The notes under the pieces were generated by a model, which made no database searches, was not told the DNA's origin, and worked only from the letters and a program-made list of their open reading frames with translations. A stretch of 64,000 nucleotides of DNA from Paracoccaceae bacterium (GTDB lineage: Bacteria; Pseudomonadota; Alphaproteobacteria; Rhodobacterales; Rhodobacteraceae): NCBI GenBank assembly GCA_012103375.1, contig WLWX01000001.1, positions 2,460,492 through 2,524,491 of the forward strand. The letters run 5' to 3'. Positions 18,316 through 27,484 of this stretch are shown here, in pieces (the first letter of the stretch is position 1; every line of letters starts with the position of its first letter). A program made the position numbers and the translations under genes.

Positions 18316-18990
18316 TCAGGGTAACTCGTGTACCCAGCCAATCAATGGCATCAGGGCGCGCGTGACATCCATCGCCCAGTCGGTGGCCCCTGCCCCCTGA
18401 ATGACGGAGGGGTCCGCGCCGTCGCCCATGGTGCGGGCAACCATGCCCTTGTGGCGCAGCAGCTCGGCGCGGCGGCCTTCCGCTTCGAACCCCTTCGGAA
18501 CCCGCGCCAATGCCGGATCATCCGTCGTGCAGCCAACGGTGGCCGCCTGATCCAACGCGGCGATCAACTCGTCGCCATCGGCCTTTTTGACGATGCGGTT
18601 GCGATAGCTTGTCAGAGTGGCCCCATCGAAGCCCCAGCGCCCAGCCCCGTATCCAACCGAGTCCGGGTGCAACACAAAATGCATGCCCGCAGACCGGTCC
18701 GGGTGATCCCCGGCCCAGAATATCATGTGCAGGCTGGGGCTATAGGGGGTCTTGTCCTTTGAAAACCTTGTGTCGCGGTTGATGCGCCTTAGCGAACCGT
18801 TCAGCTTCGGTTCTGCCTTCAATTTCGGCGTCAGCTTCGACATCGGGTCCGCCTGTGCGGCAATGAAATCCAGCGCAGGGGCGCGCCAGTGCGCTTCATA
18901 CCTGTCGCGGTTATCTTCGAACCAGTCGCGGGTGTTGTTGGCTTGCAGGTCTGCCAGAAAGGCGAATGTGTCTGGTGTGAATCCGGTCAT
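18316..18990 (-). CDS. DUF2461 (TIGR02453-type) protein
   Basis: 224 residues from the ATG at 18990. It matches the DUF2461 pattern: TFAFLADLQANNTRDWFEDN at the start, then RRINRDTRFSKDKTPYSP, then the PDSVGYGAGRW region. The biochemical function is unknown; proteins of this group are cytoplasmic and widespread. It stands alone between rpsB and the acetyltransferase. Confidence 0.8.
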   Translation of the reverse strand: MTGFTPDTFAFLADLQANNTRDWFEDNRDRYEAHWRAPALDFIAAQADPMSKLTPKLKAEPKLNGSLRRINRDTRFSKDKTPYSPSLHMIFWAGDHPDRSAGMHFVLHPDSVGYGAGRWGFDGATLTSYRNRIVKKADGDELIAALDQAATVGCTTDDPALARVPKGFEAEGRRAELLRHKGMVARTMGDGADPSVIQGAGATDWAMDVTRALMPLIGWVHELP

Positions 18991-19076
18991 GGGGTGCCTC
19001 CGAACTGAGGGGGCGATCTTCGCACGCGCACCGCGGTTCGCAAAGGACCCCTCCTGACAGAATGTGTCAGCAGATG

Positions 19077-19637
19077 TCAGTCCCGCCGCATCAGAATCCA
19101 CGCACCATGCGCGGTGGTCCAGCCGTCCGTGGCCACGGCGGGCCTTCGCGCAACGTCATGAAACCCCAGCCGTTGATAAAGCGCCCTTTCCCTTGTGTTG
19201 CCGCTGGCGGCGATCAGGCTTTGGGCCTTCCCGGCACAACGTTGCCCGGCAGCAGCCATCAGCGCTGTGCCCAACCCGATGCCGCGAAACGCCGGGTAGG
19301 TCGCCAGAACGTTGATATAGAGTGTGCCGGGCGCGAGGTTCTCTAACTCGATCAGCGGGCGGAACATCGCCGGGGTATCGTCGTCCAACGGTTCGGGTTG
19401 GGTGACATAAGCCACCAGCGCTGCGGCCACGTGGCCATCTACTTCGGCAATCAGCGCATTGCGCCAGGAGAACCCGCCGTCATCACGGGCCGCGCGCGCG
19501 GCCCCGGTTTTCCAGACATCACCGCCCGGTCCGGTCATGCCGGACCAGATGGTCAGGGGCATCCCCTCGCCCGCGATATTCACAAGCTGGGCCAGATGCG
19601 GGGCGTCGGCGCGGGTGGCTGGGCGTATTGTCGGCAT
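19077..19637 (-). CDS. GNAT-family N-acetyltransferase
   Basis: 186 residues. The acetyl-CoA pyrophosphate loop reads AFRGIGLGTALMAAA (R/Q-x-x-G-x-G/A type), preceded by the beta4 strand TLYINVLATYP and followed by RALYQRLGFHDV, typical of the GNAT fold. The substrate is unknown. Confidence 0.82.
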   Translation of the reverse strand: MPTIRPATRADAPHLAQLVNIAGEGMPLTIWSGMTGPGGDVWKTGAARAARDDGGFSWRNALIAEVDGHVAAALVAYVTQPEPLDDDTPAMFRPLIELENLAPGTLYINVLATYPAFRGIGLGTALMAAAGQRCAGKAQSLIAASGNTRERALYQRLGFHDVARRPAVATDGWTTAHGAWILMRRD

Positions 19638-19694
19638 TATTGCCTCCTGTGTTCGGCGTAAGTGCCGGGCGCGGCGCGCGCGCCCGGCGATTGC

Positions 19695-20261
19695 TCAGTA
19701 GTCCTTCGAGTCCGCGGCTGTGCCGGCGATCACGGCGATCTCCATCGTTGCTTGCGCACCCATATGCTCGTTGAACCCGATCAGAGTCTGATGCAGCACA
19801 CCGTCATGGTCCATGAAGTTGCCGGTTGCGCCGGTGATTGCGCGGGCAACGGCAACGCCCTGATCGACGAGTTCCGGCCCTTGCGAGATGAACAGCCCCC
19901 CGTCGCCAAAGTCATAGACCTGACGGCTGATAAGCCATGCGCCGGTTTCGGCATGCGCGCCGTCACCGACAAACCAGCCATCGCAGGTCCAGGTGCCCAG
20001 CACCTTGTCGGGGAACGCCGGGCTGCCATCTTCCAGCGTGCCGCTGACGCCTTCGGACAGGGTCCCTGCAGGATAGATATAGCCCTGCGTGACAAACGGG
20101 TTGCCGTGGGCGGGCATGCCGTCGTCGAACACCGGGGCGGGTGCAAAGGCAAAGCGGGTGTGATCCTCGGCCACCTCGAAGGTGCTGATGGCCGGGGCTG
20201 CGAAGGCAGCGGTTGATAGGGCGGTCGCCAGGATTGGCGCCGCAAGCTGCAACAGTTTCAT
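19695..20261 (-). CDS. Secreted protein, allene-oxide-cyclase/dirigent-like barrel (tentative)
   Basis: 188 residues from the ATG at 20261, with a signal peptide ending STAAFA. The mature part has an FVTQGYIYPAG strand, GTWTCDGWFVGDG, and a C-terminal RAITGATGNF followed by QTLIGFNEH, which resembles the last strands of the allene oxide cyclase/dirigent barrel superfamily. An enzymatic role is not implied. It is read leftward, 150 bp beyond the homocysteine methyltransferase 3' end. Confidence 0.55.
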   Translation of the reverse strand: MKLLQLAAPILATALSTAAFAAPAISTFEVAEDHTRFAFAPAPVFDDGMPAHGNPFVTQGYIYPAGTLSEGVSGTLEDGSPAFPDKVLGTWTCDGWFVGDGAHAETGAWLISRQVYDFGDGGLFISQGPELVDQGVAVARAITGATGNFMDHDGVLHQTLIGFNEHMGAQATMEIAVIAGTAADSKDY

Positions 20262-20413
20262 GGGTTTTCCGTTTTGTTTTAGGGGTTTGGTCGTTTTGGG
20301 GTGGGCCGGATGTCTGGGGACACCCGGCCCGGTTCGTGCGGCCCGTTCGGCCAAAGGCCGACTGGGGTTCGGGCCGCGCGTCTGGTTTCGCGTCAGTCGT
20401 GGGTCAGCCGACC

Positions 20414-21084
20414 TCAGGCGGCCTGACGCTTGTGCAGGTGGTGGCTGACGCATCCGACGTGACGCGCATCCGATCCGCAGCAACCGCCGATCACCCGCAG
20501 GTTGGGCAGCATGGTCGCCAGTTCGGCGTGCAGGTCCCCGAACTCGGTCGGGTTGCCGTCGTCCAGTTCCACACAGACGTCCAGTTCTGCGTGCGACAGG
20601 CGCGAGGCATTGGCCCGCAGGCCGCCGATGCGGTTCACCCAGCCCTCGCCCTTGGTCAGCGCGTCGCGGAAGTGATCCGGGTGGGCACAGTTGATCATGT
20701 AATAGATCGGTGCATTGCCGGTTTCATCATCCGTGCGTTCAATCGCCTCGGCCAGTTTTTCACCCGAGGGTAAACGCCCGTCGGTTTCCACCGTGTAAGA
20801 GATCACGACCGGCATCCCGGCGGCCTGTGCGGCACGCACAATACCGATGCCTTCGCCGGTGTGGGTGATGGTCAGCGCGCCGATGAAGTCCGCGCCCGAT
20901 TTCGCAAGCTGGTTGATTTGCGGAGCGTGGATCAGCTGGGCCGCCTCGGGCGTCAGCATGGTGTCGGGTGCATAGCCGTCGCCTGCCGGGCCAATGCAGC
21001 CGTTGATGGCGATATTGGGCACGCGTGCGGCCCATTTGTCGCGCGTCTGCGCGGCAAAGGCCACGGCGTCCCGGTTCAGGCGAA
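20414..21084 (-). pseudogene. mmuM: Homocysteine S-methyltransferase, C-terminal part
   Basis: This is the larger fragment of a BHMT/MmuM-type enzyme: IAINGCIGPAGDGY, the zinc-site cysteine in YYMINCAHPDHF and the zinc pair in VIGGCCGSDARHV. It transfers a methyl group from S-methylmethionine or a betaine to homocysteine. The N-terminal part is at 22616-22909, with IS1182 between. If the left junction is read CGA|IS|ATT, the joined gene is in frame (about 322 codons) with no target duplication. The fragment has no start of its own. Confidence 0.85.
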
Positions 21085-21085
21085 T

Positions 21086-22615
21086 TTTGTTGAAAAACTC
21101 CTGCTTGATCGAGGGCTATGGCGCTGATTCAATCCTCTCAACAAGCGGGAGGATCAGCCATGATGGGACCGAGGCAGGAAGCACAGGCGGCGCTGTTCTA
21201 TGAGTTCTCGCTGGAAGACCATGTCCCGCAAGATCACCTGCTGCGATCGATTGATCGTTTCGTCGATCTGAGCAGCATCCGCGCCCATCTTGCCGATTTC
21301 TACAGCCACACCGGTCGTCCTTCGATCGATCCTGAACTGCTGATCCGGATGCTGATCGTCGGTTACTGCTTCGGCATCCGGTCCGAGCGGCGGCTCTGTG
21401 AAGAGGTACACTTGAACCTCGCGTACAGGTGGTTTTGTCGGCTCGACCTGGCCGATCGGGTGCCGGATCACTCGACCTTTTCAAAGAACCGGCATGGTCG
21501 GTTCCGCGAGAGTGAGCTGCTGCGCCATCTCTTCGAGACCACGGTCGCGCGATGCATCGCCGAAGGTCTCGTCAGCGGTCAGCGCCTGGCCGTCGATGCC
21601 AGCTTGATCGAGGCGGATGCCAACAAGCAGTACTCTGCGCCAAAGGAAGAATGGGACATTGCGCGGATCGATGCAGACGCTGCACCCCGCGCGGTCCGCG
21701 AGTATCTCGACACTCTGGATGAGGCCGCATTCGGAGCAGCGACACCGGTCGAGCCAAAGTTCACGTCCTATTCCGACCCAGCCAGCCAGTGGACGGCGGC
21801 GCGTAAGGGTCCCGCATTTTTTGCCTACTCCGACAACTATCTCATCGATACCGATCATGGTGTCATCGTCGACGTGGAAGCGACACGGTCGATCCGTCAA
21901 GCCGAGGTGGGGTCAACCAAGACGATGCTGAAGCGGGCCAAAGAGCGCTTCGATCTTCATCCCGAACGGCTGATCGCCGACACCGCCTACGGATCGGGAC
22001 CCATGCTCGGATGGCTGGTGGGTGAAAAGATCGCACCGCACATCCCGGTCTTCGACAAAGCCGGGCGCACCGATGGCACCTGGTCCCGAGCTGACTTCGA
22101 ATGGGATGCCGAGAACAATCAATACATCTGCCCGGAAGGCGAGGCTCTGAAGCAGTTCCGCCGAAACTACTCCGACCCCAATCGCGGCCCAACCGGCAAG
22201 GGCGTGGCCAAGTACCAAGCGCTGAAGCACACCTGCCAATCCTGTCCTTCCAAGCCGAAGTGCTGCCCGAATGCCGACGCCCGTAAGATCACCCGTGAGG
22301 AACATGAGGACGCTCGCGACATCGCCCGCGCAATCGCCAAAACGCCGCAATACAAGATCTCGGTGAAGCTCCGGAAGAAGGTCGAAATGCTCTTTGCCCA
22401 CCTCAAGCGCATTCTCGGCCTGGGACGGCTCCGATTACGTGGACCATGCGGCGCAAATGACGAATTCCTGCTCGCCGCCACTGCCCAAAACCTTCGCAAA
22501 CTGGCAAAGATCTTTCCTGCACCGCAGCAAACGCGCAAAGCCTGATCAGAAAGGCGCTCGCGCTATGTTCAAATCGCTACTTTCTGCGCCCGCAACACGT
22601 TGTTTTTCCACAGAA
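21086..22615 (+). mobile_element. IS1182-family element
   Basis: The left end TTTGTTGAAAAACTCCTGC and the right end (complement TTCTGTGGAAAAACAAC) form a short imperfect inverted repeat. It is inserted in mmuM without a clear target duplication. The left end shares TGTTGAAAAACTCC with both ends of the 218-bp MITE family, so its transposase is a candidate to move those elements. Confidence 0.85.
21160..22545 (+). CDS. IS1182-family transposase
   Basis: 461 residues from the ATG at 21160 with GGGAGGA upstream. The N-terminal domain is typical (FYEFSLEDHVPQDHLLRSID, HTGRPSIDPELLIRMLIVGY), the DDE core includes LAVDASLIEADANKQ and LIADTAYGSGPMLGWL, and a cysteine cluster (CQSCPSKPKCC) precedes the C-terminal VEMLFAHLKRILGLGRLRLR with the catalytic Glu. 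The gene appears intact. Confidence 0.92.
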   Translation: MMGPRQEAQAALFYEFSLEDHVPQDHLLRSIDRFVDLSSIRAHLADFYSHTGRPSIDPELLIRMLIVGYCFGIRSERRLCEEVHLNLAYRWFCRLDLADRVPDHSTFSKNRHGRFRESELLRHLFETTVARCIAEGLVSGQRLAVDASLIEADANKQYSAPKEEWDIARIDADAAPRAVREYLDTLDEAAFGAATPVEPKFTSYSDPASQWTAARKGPAFFAYSDNYLIDTDHGVIVDVEATRSIRQAEVGSTKTMLKRAKERFDLHPERLIADTAYGSGPMLGWLVGEKIAPHIPVFDKAGRTDGTWSRADFEWDAENNQYICPEGEALKQFRRNYSDPNRGPTGKGVAKYQALKHTCQSCPSKPKCCPNADARKITREEHEDARDIARAIAKTPQYKISVKLRKKVEMLFAHLKRILGLGRLRLRGPCGANDEFLLAATAQNLRKLAKIFPAPQQTRKA

Positions 22616-22909
22616 TCGGCGCAGCATGTCAGCTTCGCTGCGACCCAGTTCCGCGCCCCAATGCGGCGCCCCGCGCCAGGTGTTGGTGTCCAGCACAAAG
22701 CCAGTCCCGGCGTCCGCAGCCATGGTCAGAAAACGGTCGAAATAAGCGGTCATTTTCAGCCGAGCCTGGGCATTGTCCAGAAGGACGATGGCCGCAAAGC
22801 TGGGCAGGTCGAACCCTTCGATGAACAGCATCGTGGTTTCAAAGCCGCCGTCTGTCAGCCAGGGGCGGGTGGTGGATTTCAGCGCGTCAATCGTAGTTGA
22901 GGTTTTCAT
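22616..22909 (-). pseudogene. mmuM: Homocysteine S-methyltransferase, N-terminal part
   Basis: 98 codons beginning at the ATG 22909 (AGGUAUCUCCG-type leader; GGAGAT upstream). It carries the family N-terminus WLTDGGFETTMLFIEGFDLP and the DTNTWRGAPHWG segment, then runs into the IS1182 end after MLRR. The rest of the gene is at 20414-21084. The 190-bp leader to the divergent tetR has no riboswitch I could recognise. Confidence 0.85.
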
Positions 22910-22976
22910 GAGGTATCTCCGATGAATTGATGCGGCAATGCATGCCAGAATTCGGGCCGACCGGAACAGTCGCCCT

Positions 22977-23086
22977 GTGGTACAGTCGGGGGTCGGCCGG
23001 TATCGTTCATAAATTGTTGGGGTTTCACGACGGCGGGCCTTTGCCGCCCGGGCTTGTCAGGCTGGAAACTGGACTCGTGGTACAGT
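22977..23086. promoter_or_regulatory. Direct repeats GTGGTACAGT in the mmuM-tetR divergent region
   Basis: GTGGTACAGT occurs at 22977-22986 and again at 23077-23086, exactly 100 bp apart. The second overlaps ACTG-N11-CAGT just upstream of the first tetR start. They could be half-sites for the TetR protein or for another regulator; the call rests on repetition and position only. Confidence 0.35.
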
Positions 23087-23097
23087 AAATCAGCCAC

Positions 23098-23715
23098 ATG
23101 GCGCGCATATCAAACACCCGCACCCGGATTCTGGATATCGCCCAATCGGCGGTTCTGGCCAAGGGATTCGACGCCACCTCGATCGAGGAGATTGTGGCCG
23201 AGGCCGAGATCTCGAAAGGTGGGTTCTTTTATCATTTCCCCGACAAGAACGCTTTGGCGCAGGCGTTGATCGAACGCTACATTGATGAGGAAGACAGCCT
23301 GTTCGACAATCTGTTCGGGCGCGCGCGCGAGCTTAGCGATGATCCGTTGCAGGTGTTTCTGATCGGCCTGAAGCTGCTGGCCGAGCTGTTGGAGGATATC
23401 CCCGGCGGCCATCCCGGTTGTCTGGTGGCAACGGCGGCGTATCAGGATCGGTTGTTCGATGCCGGCGTGCGACAGCGCAACAAGGATGGCGCAACCGCCT
23501 GGCGCGCGCGTTTCAAGGGCTATCTTGAGGAGATCGTCGAACAATACCCGCCGCGCGATGCGGTCGACCTTGACGATCTGGCAGACATGGTCACCGGCGT
23601 GTCCGAGGGGGGGATCATCCTCAACAAAATATTCGGCGATCCGACCCATGTGGTGCGCCAGATCATGCTGTTCCGTTCCTATATTAAGTTGCTGTTCAGC
23701 CCCGGCGCGAACTGA
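23098..23715 (+). CDS. TetR-family regulator 1
   Basis: 205 residues. The N-terminal HTH is clear (TRTRILDIAQSAVLAKGF, then ISKGGFFYHFPDKNALAQAL). The ligand domain includes HPGCLVATAAYQDRLFDAGV. Start ATG 23098. A close paralog follows after a 4-bp gap, and psuKG lies downstream; mmuM is divergent upstream. The target genes are not known. Confidence 0.85.
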   Translation: MARISNTRTRILDIAQSAVLAKGFDATSIEEIVAEAEISKGGFFYHFPDKNALAQALIERYIDEEDSLFDNLFGRARELSDDPLQVFLIGLKLLAELLEDIPGGHPGCLVATAAYQDRLFDAGVRQRNKDGATAWRARFKGYLEEIVEQYPPRDAVDLDDLADMVTGVSEGGIILNKIFGDPTHVVRQIMLFRSYIKLLFSPGAN

Positions 23716-23719
23716 GGCG

Positions 23720-24325
23720 ATGGACACCCGCATAGAGATCCTGAAGCACGCCATGCAGATGGTGCTGAGCGAGGGGTTTGACCGCACCACCATCAACCGG
23801 GTCGCCGAACAGGCGGGTGTCTCGCGCAGTGGTGTCTTTTATCACTTCGCCGACAAGACCGCATTGGCCGAAGGTCTGATGCATATGTTCATGGACGAGA
23901 ATAACGCCGTCTTCGACCGTATTTTCGCAGAGGCGCGTCACCTCAGCGATGATCCGTTGCACGCGTTTCTGATCGGTCTGAAGATGTTGCAGGATGTCTT
24001 TACCGACCTGCCCGATGTGCATCCGGGGTGTCTGGTGGCGATGACGGTCTATTAGGAGCGTCTGTATGAAGCCCGGGTTCACAGCCTGACGCGCCGATCC
24101 TCAGAAAGCTGGCGCCGCCGGTTCCGCCACATTCTCGATGAGATCGCAGAGGTCTATCCGCCGAACACGCAGGTCGATCTTGACGATCTGGCCGATATGC
24201 TGGGCGTATGTATCGACGGGGGTATCATCCTGTCCAAAGCGCATCAGGCGCCAGAGTTGATCGCGGCACAGATCGGGATGTATCGCTCGGTCATAAAGCT
24301 GATGTTCGCGGCTGGGCGTGGTTAG
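23720..24325 (+). pseudogene. TetR-family regulator 2, full length but for one amber codon
   Basis: The frame starts at ATG 23720 with a standard TetR HTH (RTTINRVAEQAGVSRSGVFY, YHFADKTALAEGL). It hits TAG at 24053-24055 right after HPGCLVAMTVY, where the paralog has AAYQDR. The same frame then continues ERLYEARVHSLTRRSSESWR and ends normally at 24323-24325 with YRSVIKLMFAAGRG, matching the paralog's end. A single C-to-T change (CAG to TAG) explains it. Without readthrough the product is a 111-residue DNA-binding fragment. Confidence 0.8.
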
Positions 24326-24724
24326 GTCGGGACCGAATAATTCGGCACAGCTGGTTCGACGGATACGCAGCCTGTCATCGTCGCCCGACTTTAGCCGGGC
24401 GCGCGCCGGACCGGCGGACTGGCGCTGCAACGGGGATAGGCATGATTTATGGGGAGGTGTTAGCCGTCAACTAACCGGGATGTGACCACCTCAAACCGAC
24501 GCCTGACCGGTGGGGCCGGTCCGGCGTGCGCCCTGCGCCTTTGGCGCGCACCGGGCGCAGGCAATTCCTATAGCGTTTCGGTCTCACTGTTCTTACAGCC
24601 CCATCCTTGTCAGACAGACCATCATTCAAACCAGACATGCCGGATCAGTGGTCCGGCGCGCGCCCTGACCATTGGTGCAACGCCCGTCTTGCACCTCGCC
24701 CTGCCCCAGCCGATAAGCGGGGAC
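24326..24724. other. 399-bp intergenic region before psuK
   Basis: No supported gene. It contains a GCCCG...CGGGC hairpin (near 24387-24404) after the tetR pair and GC-rich inverted repeats (GCCGGTCCGGC, then GCGCC...GGCGC) around 24515-24565. The psuK promoter should lie near the 3' side, but no clear -35/-10 pair stands out. Confidence 0.4.
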
Positions 24725-25636
24725 ATGACAGACAGCCCCATCACAAACCCGCCCGACATTCTGTGCATTGGTTCTGTCCTGTGGGACATCATCGGGCGTT
24801 CGGCCAGTCATATGACCGTGGGCGCAGATCGCCCGGGGCGAATTACCCGGCTGCCGGGCGGTGTGGCGCTGAATATTGCGATGCAACTGGCACGACAGGG
24901 GATGCGCCGTGTCCTGATGACAGCCGTGGGGCGCGACGCTGAGGGGACCGAGCTGATCGGGCAATGTCAGCGCATGGGGCTGGTGACGGAATTTGCCTAT
25001 CTCTCGGACGACCTGCCCACGGATCGCTATATGGCGGTTGAGGGCGCGAACGGGCTGATTGCGGCGGTCGCCGATGCACACTCGCTAGAGGCAGCGGGCG
25101 ACAAGATCCTGCGGCCCCTGTCAGACGGGCGGTTGGGAGGTGCAGACGCCCCCTACCCCGGCCCGATTGCGCTGGATGGAAACCTGACCGAGGATCTGCT
25201 GGCCCGGATTGCCGAAAGCCCGCTGTTTGCCGCGGCTGATTTGCGCATTGCGCCTGCCTCTCCGGGGAAAGTGGAACGGCTGCAACCGCTGCTGAAGCAC
25301 CCGCGCGCCACACTCTACGTGAACCTGGAAGAGGCCGGGTTGCTGTGCCACACAGATTTTGACGGGTCCGAGGGTGCCGCCGCGGCCCTGATCGCACGCG
25401 GTGCGCAGCGTGTCGTGGTCACCGCCGGGGGCGATCCGGCGACATTCGCCCAAAGCGATGGCGCAAGTGCTACCGCCCGCCCGCGGCAGGTCATGGTCAC
25501 GCGTGTTACTGGCGCAGGCGATACCTTCATGGCCGCCCATATCGTTGCCGAACGTCGCGGCGCAAACGCCCAAGACGCCCTGGACCGCGCACTGCGCATC
25601 GCTGCTGATTACGTATCCGGAGAAACCCCACTGTGA
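24725..25636 (+). CDS. psuK: Pseudouridine kinase (PfkB family)
   Basis: 303 residues from ATG 24725 (an upstream in-frame extension has no family match). The PfkB N-terminal region is ILCIGSVLWDIIGRSASHM with GGVALNIAMQLARQG, and the ATP/active-site signature is TRVTGAGDTFMAAH. PfkB sugar kinases are diverse, but coupling to psuG (GTG overlapping the stop) identifies this one: it phosphorylates pseudouridine to its 5'-phosphate. Confidence 0.88.
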   Translation: MTDSPITNPPDILCIGSVLWDIIGRSASHMTVGADRPGRITRLPGGVALNIAMQLARQGMRRVLMTAVGRDAEGTELIGQCQRMGLVTEFAYLSDDLPTDRYMAVEGANGLIAAVADAHSLEAAGDKILRPLSDGRLGGADAPYPGPIALDGNLTEDLLARIAESPLFAAADLRIAPASPGKVERLQPLLKHPRATLYVNLEEAGLLCHTDFDGSEGAAAALIARGAQRVVVTAGGDPATFAQSDGASATARPRQVMVTRVTGAGDTFMAAHIVAERRGANAQDALDRALRIAADYVSGETPL

Positions 25637-26544
25637 CCCCAACCATCCGCTATTCCCCCGAGGTCGAAGCTGCACGCGCCGCCTGTTCGCCGCTGGTCGC
25701 GCTGGAAAGCACGATCATCACCCACGGCATGCCCTGGCCGCAAAACGTTGACACTGCACGCGCGGTCGAGACCGAAGTGCGCGCCCATGGTGCGGTTCCT
25801 GCCACGATGGCTGTGATCGACGGGGCATTGCATGTCGGGATCACCGACGATCAGCTTGTGGCGCTGGCGCAGGCCAAGGATGTCGCGAAACTGTCCCGCG
25901 CCGATTTCGCCGCGTGCCTTGCCACTGGCGGCACCGGGGCAACCACCGTGGCCGCAACGATGATCGCGGCCCGGCTGGCCGGGATCGAGGTGTTTGCGAC
26001 TGGCGGTGTCGGCGGGGTGCACCGCGGGGCTGAACAGTCGTTCGATATCTCAGCAGACCTGCGCGAGCTGTCCGAGACGCCGGTGACTGTGGTCTGTGCA
26101 GGTGCGAAGGCAATCCTGGATTTGCCAAAAACGCTCGAGGTTCTGGAGACACTCGGCGTGCCGGTCATTGCGTATCAACAGGCGGCCCTGCCGGCCTTCT
26201 GGTCGCGGGACGCGGGGCTGACCGCGCCGCTGCGGATGGACAGCGCCGCGCAGATTGCCGCCGCGCACCGGATGCGAGCGGCCATGGGCCTGCCGGGTGG
26301 GCAGCTGGTCACCAATCCGATACCCCCGGCGGATGAGATCGCCCGCGACCAGATCATGCCGGTGATCGAACAGGCGCTGGCCGATGCAGCCGCCGAAGGC
26401 ATCGCCGCCAAAGCCGTCACGCCGTTTCTGCTGGACCGGATTTTTACGCTGACGCAAGGCCGCTCTCTGACGGCGAATATCGCGCTGGTCCTCAACAACG
26501 CCCGGCTGGCCGCTGGCATCGCCAAGGAACTGGCGGCGATTTAG
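25633..26544 (+). CDS. psuG: Pseudouridine-5'-phosphate glycosidase
   Basis: 303 residues starting at GTG 25633, overlapping the psuK stop. The family pattern is unmistakable: VALESTIITHGMPWPQN, PATMAVIDG, ATGGTGATTVAATM, FATGGVGGVHRGAE, and QLVTNPIPPADEI. It breaks the C-C glycosidic bond of pseudouridine phosphate to uracil and ribose 5-phosphate. With psuK it forms the RNA-derived pseudouridine salvage pathway. Confidence 0.95.
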   Translation: MTPTIRYSPEVEAARAACSPLVALESTIITHGMPWPQNVDTARAVETEVRAHGAVPATMAVIDGALHVGITDDQLVALAQAKDVAKLSRADFAACLATGGTGATTVAATMIAARLAGIEVFATGGVGGVHRGAEQSFDISADLRELSETPVTVVCAGAKAILDLPKTLEVLETLGVPVIAYQQAALPAFWSRDAGLTAPLRMDSAAQIAAAHRMRAAMGLPGGQLVTNPIPPADEIARDQIMPVIEQALADAAAEGIAAKAVTPFLLDRIFTLTQGRSLTANIALVLNNARLAAGIAKELAAI

Positions 26545-26720
26545 ACGCTTAAGCTGGCGAAAGAACATAGTCCAGACCTGATCTCTCCCCGTTGACAGGT
26601 AAGCGTCTGTTGCGGAACGTATTTTTTACACCAATGCGCAAATGAATACCGCGTAACGGCGGGACACAGCACAGTCGGCTCGCTACGCTGCGGTTCAGCG
26701 ACGCAAACCACGAGATTTGA

Positions 26721-27484
26721 TATGCCTGATACCGACCCGTTTTTCTGCATCAGGCGCTGATCGGTGAGTACGGCAAATTCTGGCGCGTCGGCAGTGTCTT
26801 GCGGGTCTCGTTCACGAATGGGACCGCCGCCCAGCAGGATCGCGTTCTGGTCGCTGCCCGGGCATGGTCGAAATATGCGAATATCCATTTCGAGAAGGTG
26901 TCAGACGGGCCTTCAGAGATCAGGATCATATTCGACCACAAAAAGAATTCATCCGTAATTGGCACGGACGCTGACCTGCCGACTTTCTTCGGGGTTGCCT
27001 CGATGCATTATCGCGGGTTCCGCCCAGGCCCGGACGTGATTGCGCATGAATTCGGGCATGCGCTTGGGCTGCACCACGAACACCAGCACCCGGGCCTGAC
27101 GATCGACTGGAATCGCGAAGTTGTTTACGCCTTCGCCGAGGCCGAATTCGGCATGTCACGCTTCGATGTCGAACGAAATATTTTCGACCGACATGGTTGG
27201 AGTGGCAAGTCAGTCGGGCGGTTCGACCGCGACTCGATCATGATCTACGAAATTCCGGCGGACTGGACCAATGACGGATTCTCGATCGGGAACACTCCGG
27301 TGTTGTCATGGCGGGATCGGTCCGACATTGGCGACTTCTATCCATATCAGGGCGCCGTTCAGGCGACTTATTGGAACGATGGCCGCTATACGCTTTTGTC
27401 GCGCGGGCTGCACCAAAAGATGCTGTCGAAAACCTGGGACGGAAACGCCTGGAACGTGGCAGATGATTTTGACACGGCGCTTTA
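26721..27484 (+). pseudogene. Zinc metalloprotease (astacin/matrixin-like), 5' part of a split gene
   Basis: The catalytic domain is clear: VIAHEFGHALGLHHEHQHP is the HExxHxxGxxHE zinc motif, followed by FDRDSIMIYEIPADWTNDG, containing the Met-turn (SIMIY). The N-terminus seems shifted: ATG 26721 reads MPDTDPFFCIRR then TGA, while the domain frame picks up one base off as ALIGEYGKFWRVGSVLRVSF without a good start. The catalytic frame runs into IS630 at 27484. The C-terminal propeller is at 28540-29461. A TTGACA at 26593 might belong to its promoter. Confidence 0.75.

Noticed and set aside
22906-23097. 63-residue leftward frame in the mmuM-tetR gap, and a possible SAM-type riboswitch there
   Set aside because: The frame has no family or ribosome site; no known riboswitch core could be matched to the leader.
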